From: Propionibacteriaceae bacterium
GTDB taxonomy: Bacteria > Actinomycetota > Actinomycetes > Propionibacteriales > Propionibacteriaceae
Direction: 5' to 3'
Length of the DNA: 64,000 nucleotides
Assembly: GCA_009780915.1 (NCBI GenBank)
Contig: WQZD01000015.1
Span: forward strand, 1-64,000
Below, piece by piece: positions 18,870-29,235 of the stretch (its first letter is position 1; each line of letters begins with the position of its first letter). The translations under genes were made by a program, and so were the position numbers. Below the pieces are notes generated by a model. The model ran no database searches, had not been told where the DNA came from, and was given only the letters and a program-made list of their open reading frames with translations.

Positions 18870-19660
18870 TTCTTGACCGCCAGTCTCTTCTCTAGTCGTG
18901 CTACCAAGTATGTCAAGGGGATGGTGATGATCAAATAGAACACCGCCACAACGATGTACGGAGTGCTGTTCGCGTTGCTCGAAGCATTCGTCCGCCCGAA
19001 AGTGGTCAACTCCTTGGAGAACACGGTGACACCTGCGATGTAGAGCAAGGATGTGTCTTTCAACAGTGTGACGAACTCATTGGTCAGCGGAGGAATCACG
19101 ATCCGGAACGCCTGCGGCAGGATCACCGTCAAGGTCGTACGCATCTGTGACATCCCCAAGGACCGAGCCGCCTCATGTTGGCCCTTCGGGACCGCCTGGA
19201 TCCCTGCTCTGACTATTTCCGCAGCGTACGCGCTGGTCACCAAAACAAGGGCGATCAGACCGGCGCCGATGGACCCTCCCGGGAATCGCACCTTGAACGC
19301 CATCGGCACGGCGAATGCCATGAGCATGATGGTCAGCAACGCGGGCATGCCACGGAACAACTCGATGTAGGCGACGGCGAACACTCGAAAGGGGCCACGC
19401 GACATCTTCATGAGCGCGAACACCACCGCCAACACCAAACCGATGACAAAGCTGACTGCTGTGTACCAGATCGTGTTGAACGCGGCTCGCAGAATACCAG
19501 GCCACAGCAGTTGCGCCACGGACATGTTGAAGAAGTTCTTACCGATCAGCTGCCAATCAGCCTGGACGGCCACCACGACAATGATCGCAGCAAAGATGAC
19601 GTACGACGACACATTGGAGATGCGTCGTCGTACCGTCGGTCGTAGACCACTCAATGACAT
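18866..19660 (-). CDS. Polar amino acid ABC transporter, permease
   Basis: A 264-residue HisM/GlnP-type membrane protein with about five helices. The cytoplasmic EAA loop reads [20 protein letters not shown], followed by [23 protein letters not shown], diagnostic of this family. It probably forms a homodimer, since only one permease is encoded. It lies 31 nt downstream of the binding-protein gene. Confidence 0.93.
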   Translation of the reverse strand: MSLSGLRPTVRRRISNVSSYVIFAAIIVVVAVQADWQLIGKNFFNMSVAQLLWPGILRAAFNTIWYTAVSFVIGLVLAVVFALMKMSRGPFRVFAVAYIELFRGMPALLTIMLMAFAVPMAFKVRFPGGSIGAGLIALVLVTSAYAAEIVRAGIQAVPKGQHEAARSLGMSQMRTTLTVILPQAFRIVIPPLTNEFVTLLKDTSLLYIAGVTVFSKELTTFGRTNASSNANSTPYIVVAVFYLIITIPLTYLVARLEKRLAVKK

Positions 19661-19691
19661 GAGGAACCTCGCCTCGCTCTACCCCGCGCCG

Positions 19692-20483
19692 TCAACTGAA
19701 ATACTTGTCATAGATCGTCGTATAGGTACCGTTGTCACGGAGAGTCTGAAGAGCGGCATTGATGGCCTGAAGGAGCGCAGGATTCTTACCCTGGGCCATG
19801 GCAAAGCCGTACTGTTCATCCGTTTGATACTTGGCAACGATCACATACGAGGGGTCATCTTTGACGTGCTGATTGTTCACCGGATAGTCCTGCAGCAGGG
19901 CGTCGACCTGACCAGCCTGGAGGGCAGGCCATTCCTCGCCGTCGGACGGGAAGCTGACGATCGTCGCGCTCGCAGGCTTGTTTTGTGTCGCGTAGGTCTC
20001 CCCGGTGGTACCCGTCTGCACACCGATCCGCTTGCCCGCCAAATCAGCCAGGGAAGTAATACCAGAATTTACGGGAACCAGCAGTGACTGCAACGAGTCG
20101 TAATAGGGGTCGGAGAAGTCGATGTTTGCCTTGCGGGCATCCGTGATAGTGATCGCCGAAGCCCCCACATCACATTGACCCGCTGCCAGAGCAGCCCCAG
20201 ACTGCAAAGCATCGAAATCCGTCGCCACGACCACGAGTTTGAGATTGAGCTGGCCGGCGATGGCTGACATGAGGTCGATGTCGAAACCTGTGTACCCCGT
20301 CGGTGTGCTCGCGTCCTCGTACTCGAAGGGCTTGAATGGTATGTCGGAGCAGATCGTCAACGACCCTGCTGTGATCGTCCCCAAGGAATTCTCCGCACTG
20401 GGGGTGTTGTTAGTACTTGAACAGCCAGCCAAAGCCAGGGCTACCCCGACCGCACCGACAATGACTTTTGGTAAGCGTGCCAT
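19692..20483 (-). CDS. Amino acid ABC transporter substrate-binding lipoprotein
   Basis: This 263-residue SBP_bac_3 protein captures the amino acid outside the membrane. The signal peptide MARLPKVIVGAVGVALALAGC ends in a lipobox (ALAGC), so it is lipid-anchored. Family segments include ICSDIPFKPFEYED, GYTGFDIDLMSAIAG and KRIGVQTGTTGE. I prefer ATG 20483 to the ATG at 20492, because the GGAAGG box touches the latter but is 9 nt from the former. It is first in the operon. The 238 bp upstream, to sahH, show no gene. Confidence 0.92.
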   Translation of the reverse strand: MARLPKVIVGAVGVALALAGCSSTNNTPSAENSLGTITAGSLTICSDIPFKPFEYEDASTPTGYTGFDIDLMSAIAGQLNLKLVVVATDFDALQSGAALAAGQCDVGASAITITDARKANIDFSDPYYDSLQSLLVPVNSGITSLADLAGKRIGVQTGTTGETYATQNKPASATIVSFPSDGEEWPALQAGQVDALLQDYPVNNQHVKDDPSYVIVAKYQTDEQYGFAMAQGKNPALLQAINAALQTLRDNGTYTTIYDKYFS

Positions 20484-20721
20484 TATGCTCATCCTTCCGG
20501 AATCTTTTCACAAGGGACATATTCCACACATCCAATGTTGTAGATATGTGACATGCCCACCACCGCATGATAACGCGATTCGCCACAGGTGTGTGCACCT
20601 GTCCACAGTGGGCGTCGCGCACAGGGCCTCCATAAGGTTACCCGAACGTGAACGCCTGCGCCACACGAGTCATCCATGGCGTCGAGTGCCGGCCTCGAGG
20701 ACCGCACACAGCCGAAGCACC

Positions 20722-22155
20722 TCAGTACCGATAAGTGTCGGGTTTGTACGGCCCGTCCACGCTGACCCCGATGTACGCGGCCTGGCGCTCGGTGAGACGG
20801 GTCAACCGTACCCCGAGCGCGTCCAGGTGGAGTCGGGCCACCTCCTCGTCCAGGGCCTTGGGCAGGACGTGGACCCCCACCGGCAATTGACCGCAGAAGA
20901 GCTCGATCTGGGCGAGGACCTGATTGGTGAACGAGTTGCTCATCACGAACGAGGGATGGCCGGTGGCGTTGCCCAAGTTCAGCAGACGCCCCTGCGACAG
21001 CACGATGATCGAGCGCCCGTCCGGGAAGGTCCACAGGTCGACTTGGGGTTTCACTTCGGTACGAACCACTCCGGGCCACGCCGCCAACCCCGCCATGTCG
21101 ATCTCGTCGTCGAAGTGGCCGATGTTGCCCACCACGGCCTGGTCCTTCATCCGTGACATCTGCTCGGCGGTGACCACGCCGGTGTTGCCCGTGGCGGTGA
21201 TGACGAAGTCCGCCCGGTCGAGCACATCGTCGAGACGGCACACCTCGAAACCGTCCATCGCCGCCTGGAGCGCGCAGATCGGGTCGATCTCCGTGACGAC
21301 GACGCGGGCGCCCTGGCCCCGGAACGACTCGGCGCATCCCTTGCCGACGTCGCCGTACCCGCACACCACGGCCACCTTGCCGCCGATGAGGATGTCGGTG
21401 GCCCGGTTGATGCCGTCGATCAGCGAATGACGGCAACCATACTTATTATCGAACTTCGACTTCGTGACCGAGTCGTTGACGTTGACAGCCGGGAAGAGCA
21501 ACGTGGATTCCTTGTCCATCTCCCAGAGCCGGTGGACCCCAGTCGTGGTCTCCTCGGAGACCCCCTTGATCGACCGGGCCATCGCGGCGAAGTCGAGCTT
21601 CCCCTCGGCCAGCACGTCCGCCAGCCGGGCGAGGATCACGGTCCACTCCTCGGAGTCCGACGGATCGGGCCGCGGCACCCCGTCACGGGCGTACTCCACG
21701 CCCTTGTGGACGAACAGAGTCGCGTCCCCGCCGTCGTCGAGGATCATGGTGGGGTACGGCGCCTCGGGGCTCTCATCGGAGAAGTCGAAGATCTGCGTGG
21801 TGCACCACCAGTACTCCTCCAGGCTCTCGCCCTTCCACGCGAACACAGGCACCCCTCGGGGGTCGTCCGCGCTGCCGGTGGGGCCCACGGCGATGGCCGC
21901 TGCCGCATGGTCCTGGGTGGAGAAGATGTTGCACGACGCCCACCGCACCTGCGCCCCGAGGGCCACTAGGGTCTCGATCAGGACGGCCGTCTGCACGGTC
22001 ATGTGCAGGGACCCGGCGATACGCGCCCCAGCCAGTGGCTTGTCCGCGCCGTGGCGGGCGCGCATGGCCATCAACCCCGGCATCTCATGTTCAGCCAGGG
22101 AGATCTCCCGGCGCCCGAAATCAGCCAACCCAATGTTCGCGACACGATAATCCAT
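20722..22155 (-). CDS. ahcY: Adenosylhomocysteinase
   Basis: This 477-residue enzyme hydrolyses S-adenosylhomocysteine to adenosine and homocysteine, clearing the methylation by-product. It has [13 protein letters not shown], the NAD-binding [20 protein letters not shown] and the C-terminal KPDTYRY that closes the subunit interface. The extra ~40-residue segment around [14 protein letters not shown] is typical of the longer bacterial form. It lies 46 nt after the DUF3017 gene, so folD-DUF3017-ahcY may be one transcript linking folate and methyl metabolism. No SAH riboswitch fold was seen in the short upstream gap. Confidence 0.96.
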   Translation of the reverse strand: MDYRVANIGLADFGRREISLAEHEMPGLMAMRARHGADKPLAGARIAGSLHMTVQTAVLIETLVALGAQVRWASCNIFSTQDHAAAAIAVGPTGSADDPRGVPVFAWKGESLEEYWWCTTQIFDFSDESPEAPYPTMILDDGGDATLFVHKGVEYARDGVPRPDPSDSEEWTVILARLADVLAEGKLDFAAMARSIKGVSEETTTGVHRLWEMDKESTLLFPAVNVNDSVTKSKFDNKYGCRHSLIDGINRATDILIGGKVAVVCGYGDVGKGCAESFRGQGARVVVTEIDPICALQAAMDGFEVCRLDDVLDRADFVITATGNTGVVTAEQMSRMKDQAVVGNIGHFDDEIDMAGLAAWPGVVRTEVKPQVDLWTFPDGRSIIVLSQGRLLNLGNATGHPSFVMSNSFTNQVLAQIELFCGQLPVGVHVLPKALDEEVARLHLDALGVRLTRLTERQAAYIGVSVDGPYKPDTYRY

Positions 22156-22201
22156 GTGGATCAGTGTACTTCGCCCCGCTCCTCGCGTGTACGGCGGCGG
22201 G

Positions 22202-22519
22202 CTAGACCGCGCCCGGCACGATCACGGCGAAGACGATGATCGCGATGCCGAGCCCGTAGTAGAAGCACAAGTCGATCCAGCGATGTCGGCGGATGGCGAG
22301 GATGCCAGGGTCTTTCATGACCGAGCGGAAGACTCCCGCCGCCACCACCCCGGCGCCGATGGCCCCGGCGCCCCACCGCCACCAACTGAGGGCTGTGAGG
22401 AGGAGCCCGGCGGCGACGAAGGCCAGGACGAGCACCCACGGCCACTGCCGACGCACTCTGCCCAGGAAACCCGGGTCATCGGCCAGGCGTGCCCACCACG
22501 ATCCGCCCGCACCGCTCAC
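22202..22519 (-). CDS. DUF3017 membrane protein
   Basis: A 105-residue protein starting at a GTG (22519) that overlaps the folD stop as GTGA. Two hydrophobic helices near the N-terminus ([21 protein letters not shown] and [18 protein letters not shown]) and one at the C-terminus ([20 protein letters not shown]) fit the three-helix DUF3017 family, which commonly sits beside folD in Actinobacteria. Its function is unknown. Confidence 0.82.
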   Translation of the reverse strand: MSGAGGSWWARLADDPGFLGRVRRQWPWVLVLAFVAAGLLLTALSWWRWGAGAIGAGVVAAGVFRSVMKDPGILAIRRHRWIDLCFYYGLGIAIIVFAVIVPGAV

Positions 22520-23367
22520 TGATGCGACCGTTCCGCGGCGTCGACGATGTTGGCGAGCAGCATGGCCCGGGTCATGGGACCCACGCCGCCGGGATTGGGG
22601 GTCACCAGCGACGCGACGTCCCACACATCCTCGGCCAAGTCTCCCTGCGGCTTGCCGTCCATCCGGGTCACGCCCACGTCGATCAGGACGGCGCCCGGCT
22701 TCACCATGTCCGCCGTCACCATGGAGGGACGCCCCGCCGCCGCCACCACGATGTCGGCCTGGCGGGTGTACGACGCGAGATCGCGCGTGCCCGTGTGGCA
22801 CAGGGTGACCGTGGAGTTCTCCGTACGCCGCGTCAACAGCAGGCCCAGCGGGCGCCCGACCGTGGTCCCGCGTCCGATGACGCACACATGGGCGCCGTCC
22901 AGGGTCACGTCGTAGCGGCGCAGGAGTTCGACGATGCCGCGCGGGGTGCAGGGCAGGGGGCCGTCGATCCCCAGGACCAGACGGCCCAAGTTCGTCGGAT
23001 GCAGGCCGTCGGCGTCTTTGTCAGGGTCGATCAGGGACAGCGCCCAGTTGGAGTCGAGGTGCTTGGGCAGCGGCAATTGGACGATGTAGCCCGTGCAGCG
23101 GGGATCGTTGTTGAAGCCGTCGATGGCGTCGGCCACCTCGTCAGCCGTGGCCGTCTCCGGCAGTTCCACGCGCAACGACGTGATGCCCACCTGTGCGCAA
23201 TCGCGGTGCTTGCCCGCCACGTACAGGGCGCTGGCCGGGTCCTGTCCGACAAGGAGAGTTCCCAGGCCCGGCTGGATTCCGCGCTGCTTGAGAGCAGTCA
23301 CGCGATGCGCCAGATCCGCCTTGATGTCTTGTGCGAGGGCTTTGCCGTCCAACCTACGTGCAGTCAT
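22516..23367 (-). CDS. folD: Bifunctional methylenetetrahydrofolate dehydrogenase/cyclohydrolase
   Basis: A 283-residue FolD, which interconverts 5,10-methylene- and 10-formyl-tetrahydrofolate. [14 protein letters not shown] holds the catalytic Lys region (usually YVxxKxKxxxxxGI; here the second Lys position is Arg/Asp), and [13 protein letters not shown] and [16 protein letters not shown] are intact. The C-terminal [19 protein letters not shown] is the family end motif. It is the first gene of the folD-DUF3017-ahcY set and divergent from the sigma-fusion gene. Confidence 0.96.
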   Translation of the reverse strand: MTARRLDGKALAQDIKADLAHRVTALKQRGIQPGLGTLLVGQDPASALYVAGKHRDCAQVGITSLRVELPETATADEVADAIDGFNNDPRCTGYIVQLPLPKHLDSNWALSLIDPDKDADGLHPTNLGRLVLGIDGPLPCTPRGIVELLRRYDVTLDGAHVCVIGRGTTVGRPLGLLLTRRTENSTVTLCHTGTRDLASYTRQADIVVAAAGRPSMVTADMVKPGAVLIDVGVTRMDGKPQGDLAEDVWDVASLVTPNPGGVGPMTRAMLLANIVDAAERSHQ

Positions 23368-23499
23368 GCCCCCATCCTAGCGACCACATCGTGAAATTCT
23401 TACGACACACAACGAGTCCATCTCCCAGACGCAGCGTGTCAGCGTGATATGCTTCTTGACAGTCCAACAAGGATTTCCAAGATTCATGAGGGAGTATCA

Positions 23500-25479
23500 A
23501 TGGGGGCTTCTGACATGGCGGATCCGAACCGCCGAGACACCGGCATCACGGCAGAGATGCTCGACCTCTCAGACGAAGAATTATTCGAAAACACACGAAA
23601 CGGCTCGATCGCCGCTTTCGAGGAGCTCTGGCAACGCCATAGCGTTTTCGGATTGGTGGCGGCCAACGCCCTCACCGACGGCGACGGCGACGATGTCAAC
23701 ACCCAGGCGTGGGCCCGTATCCTCATGGACATCCGTGCTGGCGCGCACCCGCACACCGCCTTCCGCCCGTACCTGTACTCCTGCGTCCTCCAGGCCGTGA
23801 CCGGGCCGCATTCTCCGAGCGACGACATCGGCTCTCGGATGGGTGAGGCCTTCTCGACGATGCCGGCGAGATGGCAAGAAGTCCTGTGGTATCTCGACGT
23901 GGAGCGCATGAACCCGGACGACGTCACCTTCCTCACGGGCCTGTCCCCCGAGATCGTCGCCTCCACCCAGAAGCGGGCTCGCATGGGCCTGTCCAACGCG
24001 TGGCTGAAGACCAACGCCGATCACGCCGACCCCGAGAGCCGCTGCCGCTGGGTACGCGAGCACGGGCGGGCCTATCTGAAGAACACCTCACCGCAGAAGG
24101 ACGTGGACGCCGTCGACCTGCACCTGGCCAGTTGCGCCGAGTGCAGGGCTGTGATCGACACCGGCCGTCAGATGGGCACCCAGGCGCGCAAGCTGCTGTT
24201 CATCTCCATCGCGGGCGAGACCGCCGCCACAGCGCTTGTCAGGTACCTGAAGGTCGACGGGCCGATCGTCATCAACGAGGATCCCCTCCCTGAGTCCATC
24301 GTCGCCACGTTCGCCGCCACGGATGCCCGCGCGTCCGGTGTGACGGCGCCCGCAGTCGCGGCGCCCCAGCCCGCCAAGGCACCTGTGGCCGCGGCCCCTG
24401 TGGCCGTCGCGGCGCCTCTGGTCGCCGCAGCCGCTGTGGCCGTGCCCGCCGTGGCGGTTCCCGCCGCCGAGGAGGTCGCGTCCGCCGCCGAACCATCCCC
24501 CGCCGACATCTCGCCCGAGTCTGAGGCGTCGGCCGCTCCCGACTCGTCGGATCTGCCCGCCGAGCCACCGGTCGCCCCGACGCCCCCGGCCCCCGAGGCC
24601 GCGTCGACGACCGAACCGGACCTGCGCTCCCCCCAGACCTATGCCGATCAGGAGCAGAAGAGGAGGCGTCGCGGAGCGCTCTGGCTCGCCATCCTCGTCC
24701 TTGTCGCCATGATCGCCGCCATCATCGCCATCGCTGTCCTCGCGAGCCGGCAACCCGACACTCCCCCCGTCGTCACGCCGACCACCGCTGTCCCGAGCGA
24801 CTCCAACGGGACTCCGCTGGGCAACATCACGACGCCGACCGCGCCCACCGAGACTCCCTCGGCCACCGAGACGCCTGAGGCGACGCCCACGCCCACGGAC
24901 GAGCCCACGTCCACACCGACCCAAGCGCCCAGCACAGTCGCGCCGCCGCCTCGGCCTCCGGCCACCACCGTGCCTCCGACGCCGGTGTCGACCTATCCGG
25001 TCGCCTCGATCCGCAGCATCGACACCGGACCCCAGGGGACGCTCTTCCCGATCATCACGGGGACGGCGGAACCGGGCGACACGATCAGCGTGAACCTGAA
25101 CGGGTCCATCGTGAATGTGACCGCGGACGCGCGTGGCAACTGGTCCTTCTCCGGCCCGTACAACTCGATCGCGGCGGGATTGCAGTCGGTGACGGCCATC
25201 GCCAGCCTCAACCAGGCGCCTGTCACCACGACGTTCACCCTGCCCGCTGGACCTCAAGCCAGCGTGTCGAAGCAAGGTGGGGTCGTCCTGAGCATCCACG
25301 GAGCGCCGAACGCTCCTGTCCAGGTCTTGGTGGACGGGACGGCGCGACCTCTGATCACTCTGAATTCCTCAGGGGACTATCTCAGTGAGATGAACATCAC
25401 CCCGAACGGACACTCCATCCTGGTGCGGTACTACAGTTCGGGCCGGGTCGGCCCGTCCACAGGTCCCATCACCATCTGA
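23500..25479 (+). CDS. ECF-like sigma factor fused to zinc-finger anti-sigma, membrane helix and Ig-like domain
   Basis: A 659-residue multidomain protein. Residues ~23-100 resemble sigma-70 region 2 (LSDEELFENTRNGSIAAFEE) and ~117-172 resemble region 4 (STMPARWQEVLWYLD, then LSPEIVASTQKRARMGLSNA). Residues 182-215 carry a complete zinc anti-sigma pattern, C-x25-H-x3-C-x2-C, ending HLASCAEC. An Ala/Pro-rich linker leads to one membrane helix (~393-417), then a Thr/Pro-rich outer linker and an Ig-like domain (GTAEPGDTISVNLNG, then ADARGNWSFSG). ATG 23500 has GAGGGAG 5 nt upstream. Sigma, inhibitor and sensor in one chain recall actinobacterial ECF groups with fused anti-sigma extensions. Release by proteolysis is inference. 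Confidence 0.82.
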   Translation: MGASDMADPNRRDTGITAEMLDLSDEELFENTRNGSIAAFEELWQRHSVFGLVAANALTDGDGDDVNTQAWARILMDIRAGAHPHTAFRPYLYSCVLQAVTGPHSPSDDIGSRMGEAFSTMPARWQEVLWYLDVERMNPDDVTFLTGLSPEIVASTQKRARMGLSNAWLKTNADHADPESRCRWVREHGRAYLKNTSPQKDVDAVDLHLASCAECRAVIDTGRQMGTQARKLLFISIAGETAATALVRYLKVDGPIVINEDPLPESIVATFAATDARASGVTAPAVAAPQPAKAPVAAAPVAVAAPLVAAAAVAVPAVAVPAAEEVASAAEPSPADISPESEASAAPDSSDLPAEPPVAPTPPAPEAASTTEPDLRSPQTYADQEQKRRRRGALWLAILVLVAMIAAIIAIAVLASRQPDTPPVVTPTTAVPSDSNGTPLGNITTPTAPTETPSATETPEATPTPTDEPTSTPTQAPSTVAPPPRPPATTVPPTPVSTYPVASIRSIDTGPQGTLFPIITGTAEPGDTISVNLNGSIVNVTADARGNWSFSGPYNSIAAGLQSVTAIASLNQAPVTTTFTLPAGPQASVSKQGGVVLSIHGAPNAPVQVLVDGTARPLITLNSSGDYLSEMNITPNGHSILVRYYSSGRVGPSTGPITI

Positions 25480-25519
25480 GCGGCCCGCCTGAGCGGCCCA
25501 TCCGGGCGGCCCAGCCGGC

Positions 25520-25786
25520 TCAGGAGGACTTGTTCTCGGTCTCCCATGCGGAGAGCTGCTGCTCCAGGGCCTTCATCAGCTCGAAGACCTGGGCAGGTGG
25601 GATGCGTACCCGCGACACCACAGCGGATTGCTGGACGATGTCGTCAGTGTTCTCGTCACGCACAGCGGGATCTGTGTACGCGGCGAAGTCGAGAATGAAG
25701 CTGTCCTTGGTGTGCCAGGCGCGCACGAAATCGGCGAACACCCCCGGAGCCTTGTCTGTGGGAAGTGCGAGTTGAATACGTGGCAT
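25520..25786 (-). CDS. DUF3467 protein
   Basis: An 88-residue cytoplasmic protein. I choose ATG 25786 (MPRIQLALPTD) with an excellent GAAGGAGG box; the frame is open to 25903. FADFVRAWHTKDSFILDFAA and the C-terminal RVRIPPAQVFELMKALEQQL match the DUF3467 family, whose function is unknown. It converges with the sigma-fusion gene. Confidence 0.75.
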   Translation of the reverse strand: MPRIQLALPTDKAPGVFADFVRAWHTKDSFILDFAAYTDPAVRDENTDDIVQQSAVVSRVRIPPAQVFELMKALEQQLSAWETENKSS

Positions 25787-25940
25787 GATTCCTCCTTCGC
25801 TGACAAGCATAAACCTTTCCGAGCACTTCTGAGGCCATCGATCGCCATGCCGGAGGATGCGAACACTGGCATATGTGCGACTAAGATACGTACTGACCGA
25901 CAATGCCCACCGTTGGGTACATCAACACTAGGAGTCACAC

Positions 25941-26930
25941 ATGAGCACAACCCCCGTTAAAGTAGCCGTCACCGGAGCGGCCGGACAGATCTGTTACAGC
26001 CTTCTCTTCCGCATCGCCAGCGGGTCACTGCTCGGACCGGATCAGCCTGTGGAACTGCGCCTGCTGGAAATCACGCCTGCCCTCAAGGCCCTGGAAGGAG
26101 TGGTCATGGAACTCGACGACTGCGCTTTCCCTCTGTTGAGCAAGGTTGAGATCGGCGACGACGCCCGCAAGGTTTTCGATGGAATCAACGTCGCCTGCCT
26201 GGTGGGGGCGCGCCCCCGTACCGCCGGCATGGAGCGCGGCGACTTGCTCAGCGCCAACGGCGCCATCTTCACCGCTCAGGGCAAGGCCCTCAACGAGGTG
26301 GCCGCATCCGACGTGCGCATCTGCGTGACCGGCAACCCCGCCAACACCAATGCCCTGATCTGCATGAACAACGCCCCCGACATCCCCCGCTCGCAGTTCT
26401 CCGCGCTCACCCGTCTCGACCACAACCGCGCGATCTCGCAGTTGGCGGCGAAGCTGGGCGCGCCCGTGGCCGACATCCGCAAGATGACCATCTGGGGCAA
26501 CCATTCCTCCACCCAGTTCCCCGACATCTACCACGCCGAGGTCAACGGCCGTAACGCCGCCGAGATGGTCGGCGACCAGGAGTGGATCGCGGACACCTTC
26601 ATCCCCACCGTCGCCAAGCGTGGCGCGGCTGTGATCGAAGCCCGTGGCGCCTCCTCCGCCGCGTCGGCCGCCAACGCGACCGTCGAGCACATGCACGACT
26701 GGCTGCTCGGCTCCCCGTCCGACGACTGGGTGTCCATGTCTGTGGTCTCCGACGGGTCGTACGGCGTGCCCGAGGGTCTGATCTCCTCCTTCCCCGTGAC
26801 CACCAGCAATGGCGAGTACTCCATCGTCCAGGGGCTCGAACTCGACGAGTTCTCCCGGGCGAAGATCGACGCGTCCGTGGCCGAGTTGGTCGACGAGCGC
26901 GATGCGGTGACCGCACTGGGCCTGATCTGA
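25941..26930 (+). CDS. mdh: Malate dehydrogenase
   Basis: This 329-residue NAD-dependent enzyme interconverts malate and oxaloacetate. The Rossmann motif [21 protein letters not shown], the substrate Arg region [14 protein letters not shown], the LTRLDHNRA loop and the catalytic His in [12 protein letters not shown] are all visible. This is the type-2 (cytosolic-like) Mdh of Actinobacteria and many proteobacteria. ATG 25941 has TAGGAGT upstream. It is monocistronic: a strong hairpin follows. Confidence 0.96.
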   Translation: MSTTPVKVAVTGAAGQICYSLLFRIASGSLLGPDQPVELRLLEITPALKALEGVVMELDDCAFPLLSKVEIGDDARKVFDGINVACLVGARPRTAGMERGDLLSANGAIFTAQGKALNEVAASDVRICVTGNPANTNALICMNNAPDIPRSQFSALTRLDHNRAISQLAAKLGAPVADIRKMTIWGNHSSTQFPDIYHAEVNGRNAAEMVGDQEWIADTFIPTVAKRGAAVIEARGASSAASAANATVEHMHDWLLGSPSDDWVSMSVVSDGSYGVPEGLISSFPVTTSNGEYSIVQGLELDEFSRAKIDASVAELVDERDAVTALGLI

Positions 26931-26951
26931 TCCAGAGCCTAGGAATCCCGT

Positions 26952-26991
26952 GTGATGGCCGGGGTCGCGCTGACGCGGCCCCGGCCATCAC
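26952..26991 (+). terminator. mdh terminator hairpin
   Basis: An 18-bp stem (26952-26969 with 26974-26991, one G-U pair) and a CTGA loop start 21 nt after the mdh stop. No U-tract. Confidence 0.8.
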
Positions 26992-27055
26992 ATCATTGTC
27001 ACCACCACGGGGCGTACGTCCCAGCGCCTGCGACCGCGTAGGGTATCCTATTCGA

Positions 27056-27742
27056 GTGACTACTGCCGCACTCCTCCCGCTCCTCATGCCCAGCTGGCTC
27101 AACCCGGAAGTGATCATCACCTCCCTGGGAAACTGGGCCCTCTGGGGCGTCGCCCTCATCATCTTCATCGAATGCGCGATCTTCCCGATCCTGCCCGGTG
27201 ACTCCCTCTTGTTCGCGGTGGGGATGTTCACCGCCATGGGCACGATCGCGTACGGCGGCACCTGGTCGACGGTGATCTTCGTGTACATCGTGCTGATGAT
27301 CGCAGCCGTCGGCGGCAACCTGGCGGGGTACTGGGTCGGCCGCCTCATCGGCCCTCCCCTCTTCAAGCCACGCACGGGTTTCATGGGCAAGGTCTTCAAC
27401 CCCGTCTACATCGACAAGACTCACGAGTTCTTCGCGAAGTACGGCGCACGGGCGCTCATCCTCGCACGTTTCGTCCCCCTGGTGCGCACGTTCGTCACAC
27501 TGATCGCCGGCATCTCCACGATGAAGCTGAAGACCTTCATCGGCTTCACAGCCATCGGCGGCGTCGCGTGGGTGCTGATCGTCACCACGGCGGGTTACTT
27601 CCTCGGAGGGGTCCCCCTCATCAAGGACAACTTCGAGCTGGCCTGTGTCATCATCGTGCTCGTCTCCGTCCTCCCCATGGTCTGGGAGTGGTTCAAAGCC
27701 CGTCGGCAGTCCAAGAAGTCAGCCGTCGCGTCGCCCCAGTGA
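27056..27742 (+). CDS. DedA-family membrane protein
   Basis: A 228-residue protein of the DedA/SNARE-associated (VTT) family, thought to act as lipid scramblases or flippases in membrane maintenance. FIECAIFPILPGDSLLFAVGMF near residue 38 and the KYGARALILARFVPLVRTFV segment (FxRxxPxxR motif) are diagnostic. About five helices. It starts at GTG 27056; a TATCCT box at 27044-27049 puts the likely transcription start on that GTG, so the mRNA may be leaderless. Confidence 0.92.
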   Translation: MTTAALLPLLMPSWLNPEVIITSLGNWALWGVALIIFIECAIFPILPGDSLLFAVGMFTAMGTIAYGGTWSTVIFVYIVLMIAAVGGNLAGYWVGRLIGPPLFKPRTGFMGKVFNPVYIDKTHEFFAKYGARALILARFVPLVRTFVTLIAGISTMKLKTFIGFTAIGGVAWVLIVTTAGYFLGGVPLIKDNFELACVIIVLVSVLPMVWEWFKARRQSKKSAVASPQ

Positions 27743-27770
27743 GCTGACGCGTCGACGGATGATTCCGGCC

Positions 27771-28889
27771 TCAGCCCTCGTCGGGGATCCCCCCGAGTTT
27801 CGCGTTCTTGCGTTCGAGACGGGCACGGTGCACGGCGCCGTCCACGGCTGCCCCGCCTCCGCCGATACCGGCGAAGACCAGGCCGATGATCACCATGAGG
27901 ACTTCACGCTCGCCGTAGAAGCCGTCCATACCGGAGACGAAGGGATTCGACGCGCCCCACACGAGGAAGCTCAAGACGACGATGTACACGATCATGAGCA
28001 AAACGCCGGCGACGCGAGACGCCAACCCCAGCAGCAGCATGAGGGCGATCAGGAACTCCAGCCCGATCTGGGCGATCGCCATGATCTCGGGATCAGGGAG
28101 GACGGACGTGGCCCACAACTGCTTGGTGGCCGTGAAGTGCATCAACTCCTGCGTCCCACGGATGCTCAGCAGCGTCGCCACGACGAGCCTGAGGACGAAC
28201 AGGGTGAAGCTCGGCCAGCCCTTGTACACCGAGGGCGGCAGGTACTGCCGAGGAGCGGTGACCACATCGGCGCCGGGGTCCACCTCGCCGAGCGCACGGG
28301 CACGCGCGGCACGATGGTCGTCCAACGCGGACTCGACGGGCATGATGACGGTTGCGCCAGGCTGCTCCACGGTGTGATCTACCTCCACGGTTCCATGTAC
28401 GGGTTCTTGTGCGATCTGGCCGGCGTAGGCCGACGCGGGGATACGGAAGGACTCCTCTAAGTCGCCCTGGCTCCCGCTGGGAGCCTCCTCCGTCAGGTCG
28501 ATGGTCCCCTCGGGGAAGACAGGGGCAGGGACGGCGACGGGCTCAGCGGCCTGGGCGGCCTCGACGGGCTCAGTGGCCTCGACGGGCTCCACGAGCTCGA
28601 CGACGTCGGCAGGGGCCGCGTCCTCGACCGGAGCCGGCACGGGCGCCGCAGCGGGTTCCGAGAGCCGGTAGCCCGACCATGGCGTCGCCAGTTCCGCGGC
28701 CGTCTGCCAGTCACGGGGGTGTTGGAGGTCATAGGGCGGTTGCGTCTCAGTCGCGAGAGCATCCGCGGGCGCGGTCCCCAGTGCGTCAGACTGGGGGTCG
28801 ACGGTCGGCATCGCGCCATCAGCAGGGTCGGCGCCGCCTGGGCCGTCCTCGCGACGCTCGGGCGAAGTGCTGTGCATCTCGTCGCTCAT
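27771..28889 (-). CDS. DoxX-family membrane protein with long N-terminal extension
   Basis: A 372-residue protein. Residues ~1-225 are acidic, Ala/Pro/Glu-rich and probably disordered (for example VVELVEPVEATEPVEAAQAA). The C-terminal ~140 residues have four helices of the DoxX family (FVLRLVVATLLSIRGTQELM, then IGLEFLIALMLLLGLASRVAG). DoxX proteins are linked to redox stress but their biochemistry is poorly known. ATG 28889 has AAGGGA upstream. It converges with the DedA gene. Confidence 0.8.
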   Translation of the reverse strand: MSDEMHSTSPERREDGPGGADPADGAMPTVDPQSDALGTAPADALATETQPPYDLQHPRDWQTAAELATPWSGYRLSEPAAAPVPAPVEDAAPADVVELVEPVEATEPVEAAQAAEPVAVPAPVFPEGTIDLTEEAPSGSQGDLEESFRIPASAYAGQIAQEPVHGTVEVDHTVEQPGATVIMPVESALDDHRAARARALGEVDPGADVVTAPRQYLPPSVYKGWPSFTLFVLRLVVATLLSIRGTQELMHFTATKQLWATSVLPDPEIMAIAQIGLEFLIALMLLLGLASRVAGVLLMIVYIVVLSFLVWGASNPFVSGMDGFYGEREVLMVIIGLVFAGIGGGGAAVDGAVHRARLERKNAKLGGIPDEG

Positions 28890-29235
28890 CGTTCATCCCT
28901 TCGTGTCGAGCGGGGGAACCACTCCCCTCGCCTTCGTGAGAGCAGGAATCACAGACGGACACATCGGTTCGCCGACATGTGCTGCATCTGGATCCCGTTC
29001 AATTCTCATGGGACAGTCACGGTTCCCGCTGGGGACTCACCGACGAATACTGCTGCCGCCTCACGCATCAGGCTCAGGCGTAGTGACACTCACTCGCTCG
29101 CCCTGGCGATCCGATGGCAATGCATGCTCCACCAGCGATTCCCTAGGTCCATGGTGTCATGGCTGCGGCGGTTGTCCGTACACGACACGCCCGAATCAGC
29201 CGGGTTGGCCAGGGGGCGCGCGCACGCGCGGCAGA
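28890..29235. other. Intergenic region without a recognised gene
   Basis: I see no credible reading frame, tRNA or hairpin in these 346 bases. Part must be the promoter of the DoxX gene. Confidence 0.5.

Noticed and set aside
22156..22201. SAH riboswitch upstream of ahcY
   Set aside because: The gap is only 46 nt and shows no matching fold; the gene appears to be read through from folD.
28890..29235. A tRNA in the gap before holB
   Set aside because: I looked for a T-loop GGTTCGA with a matching acceptor stem and found none that folds.
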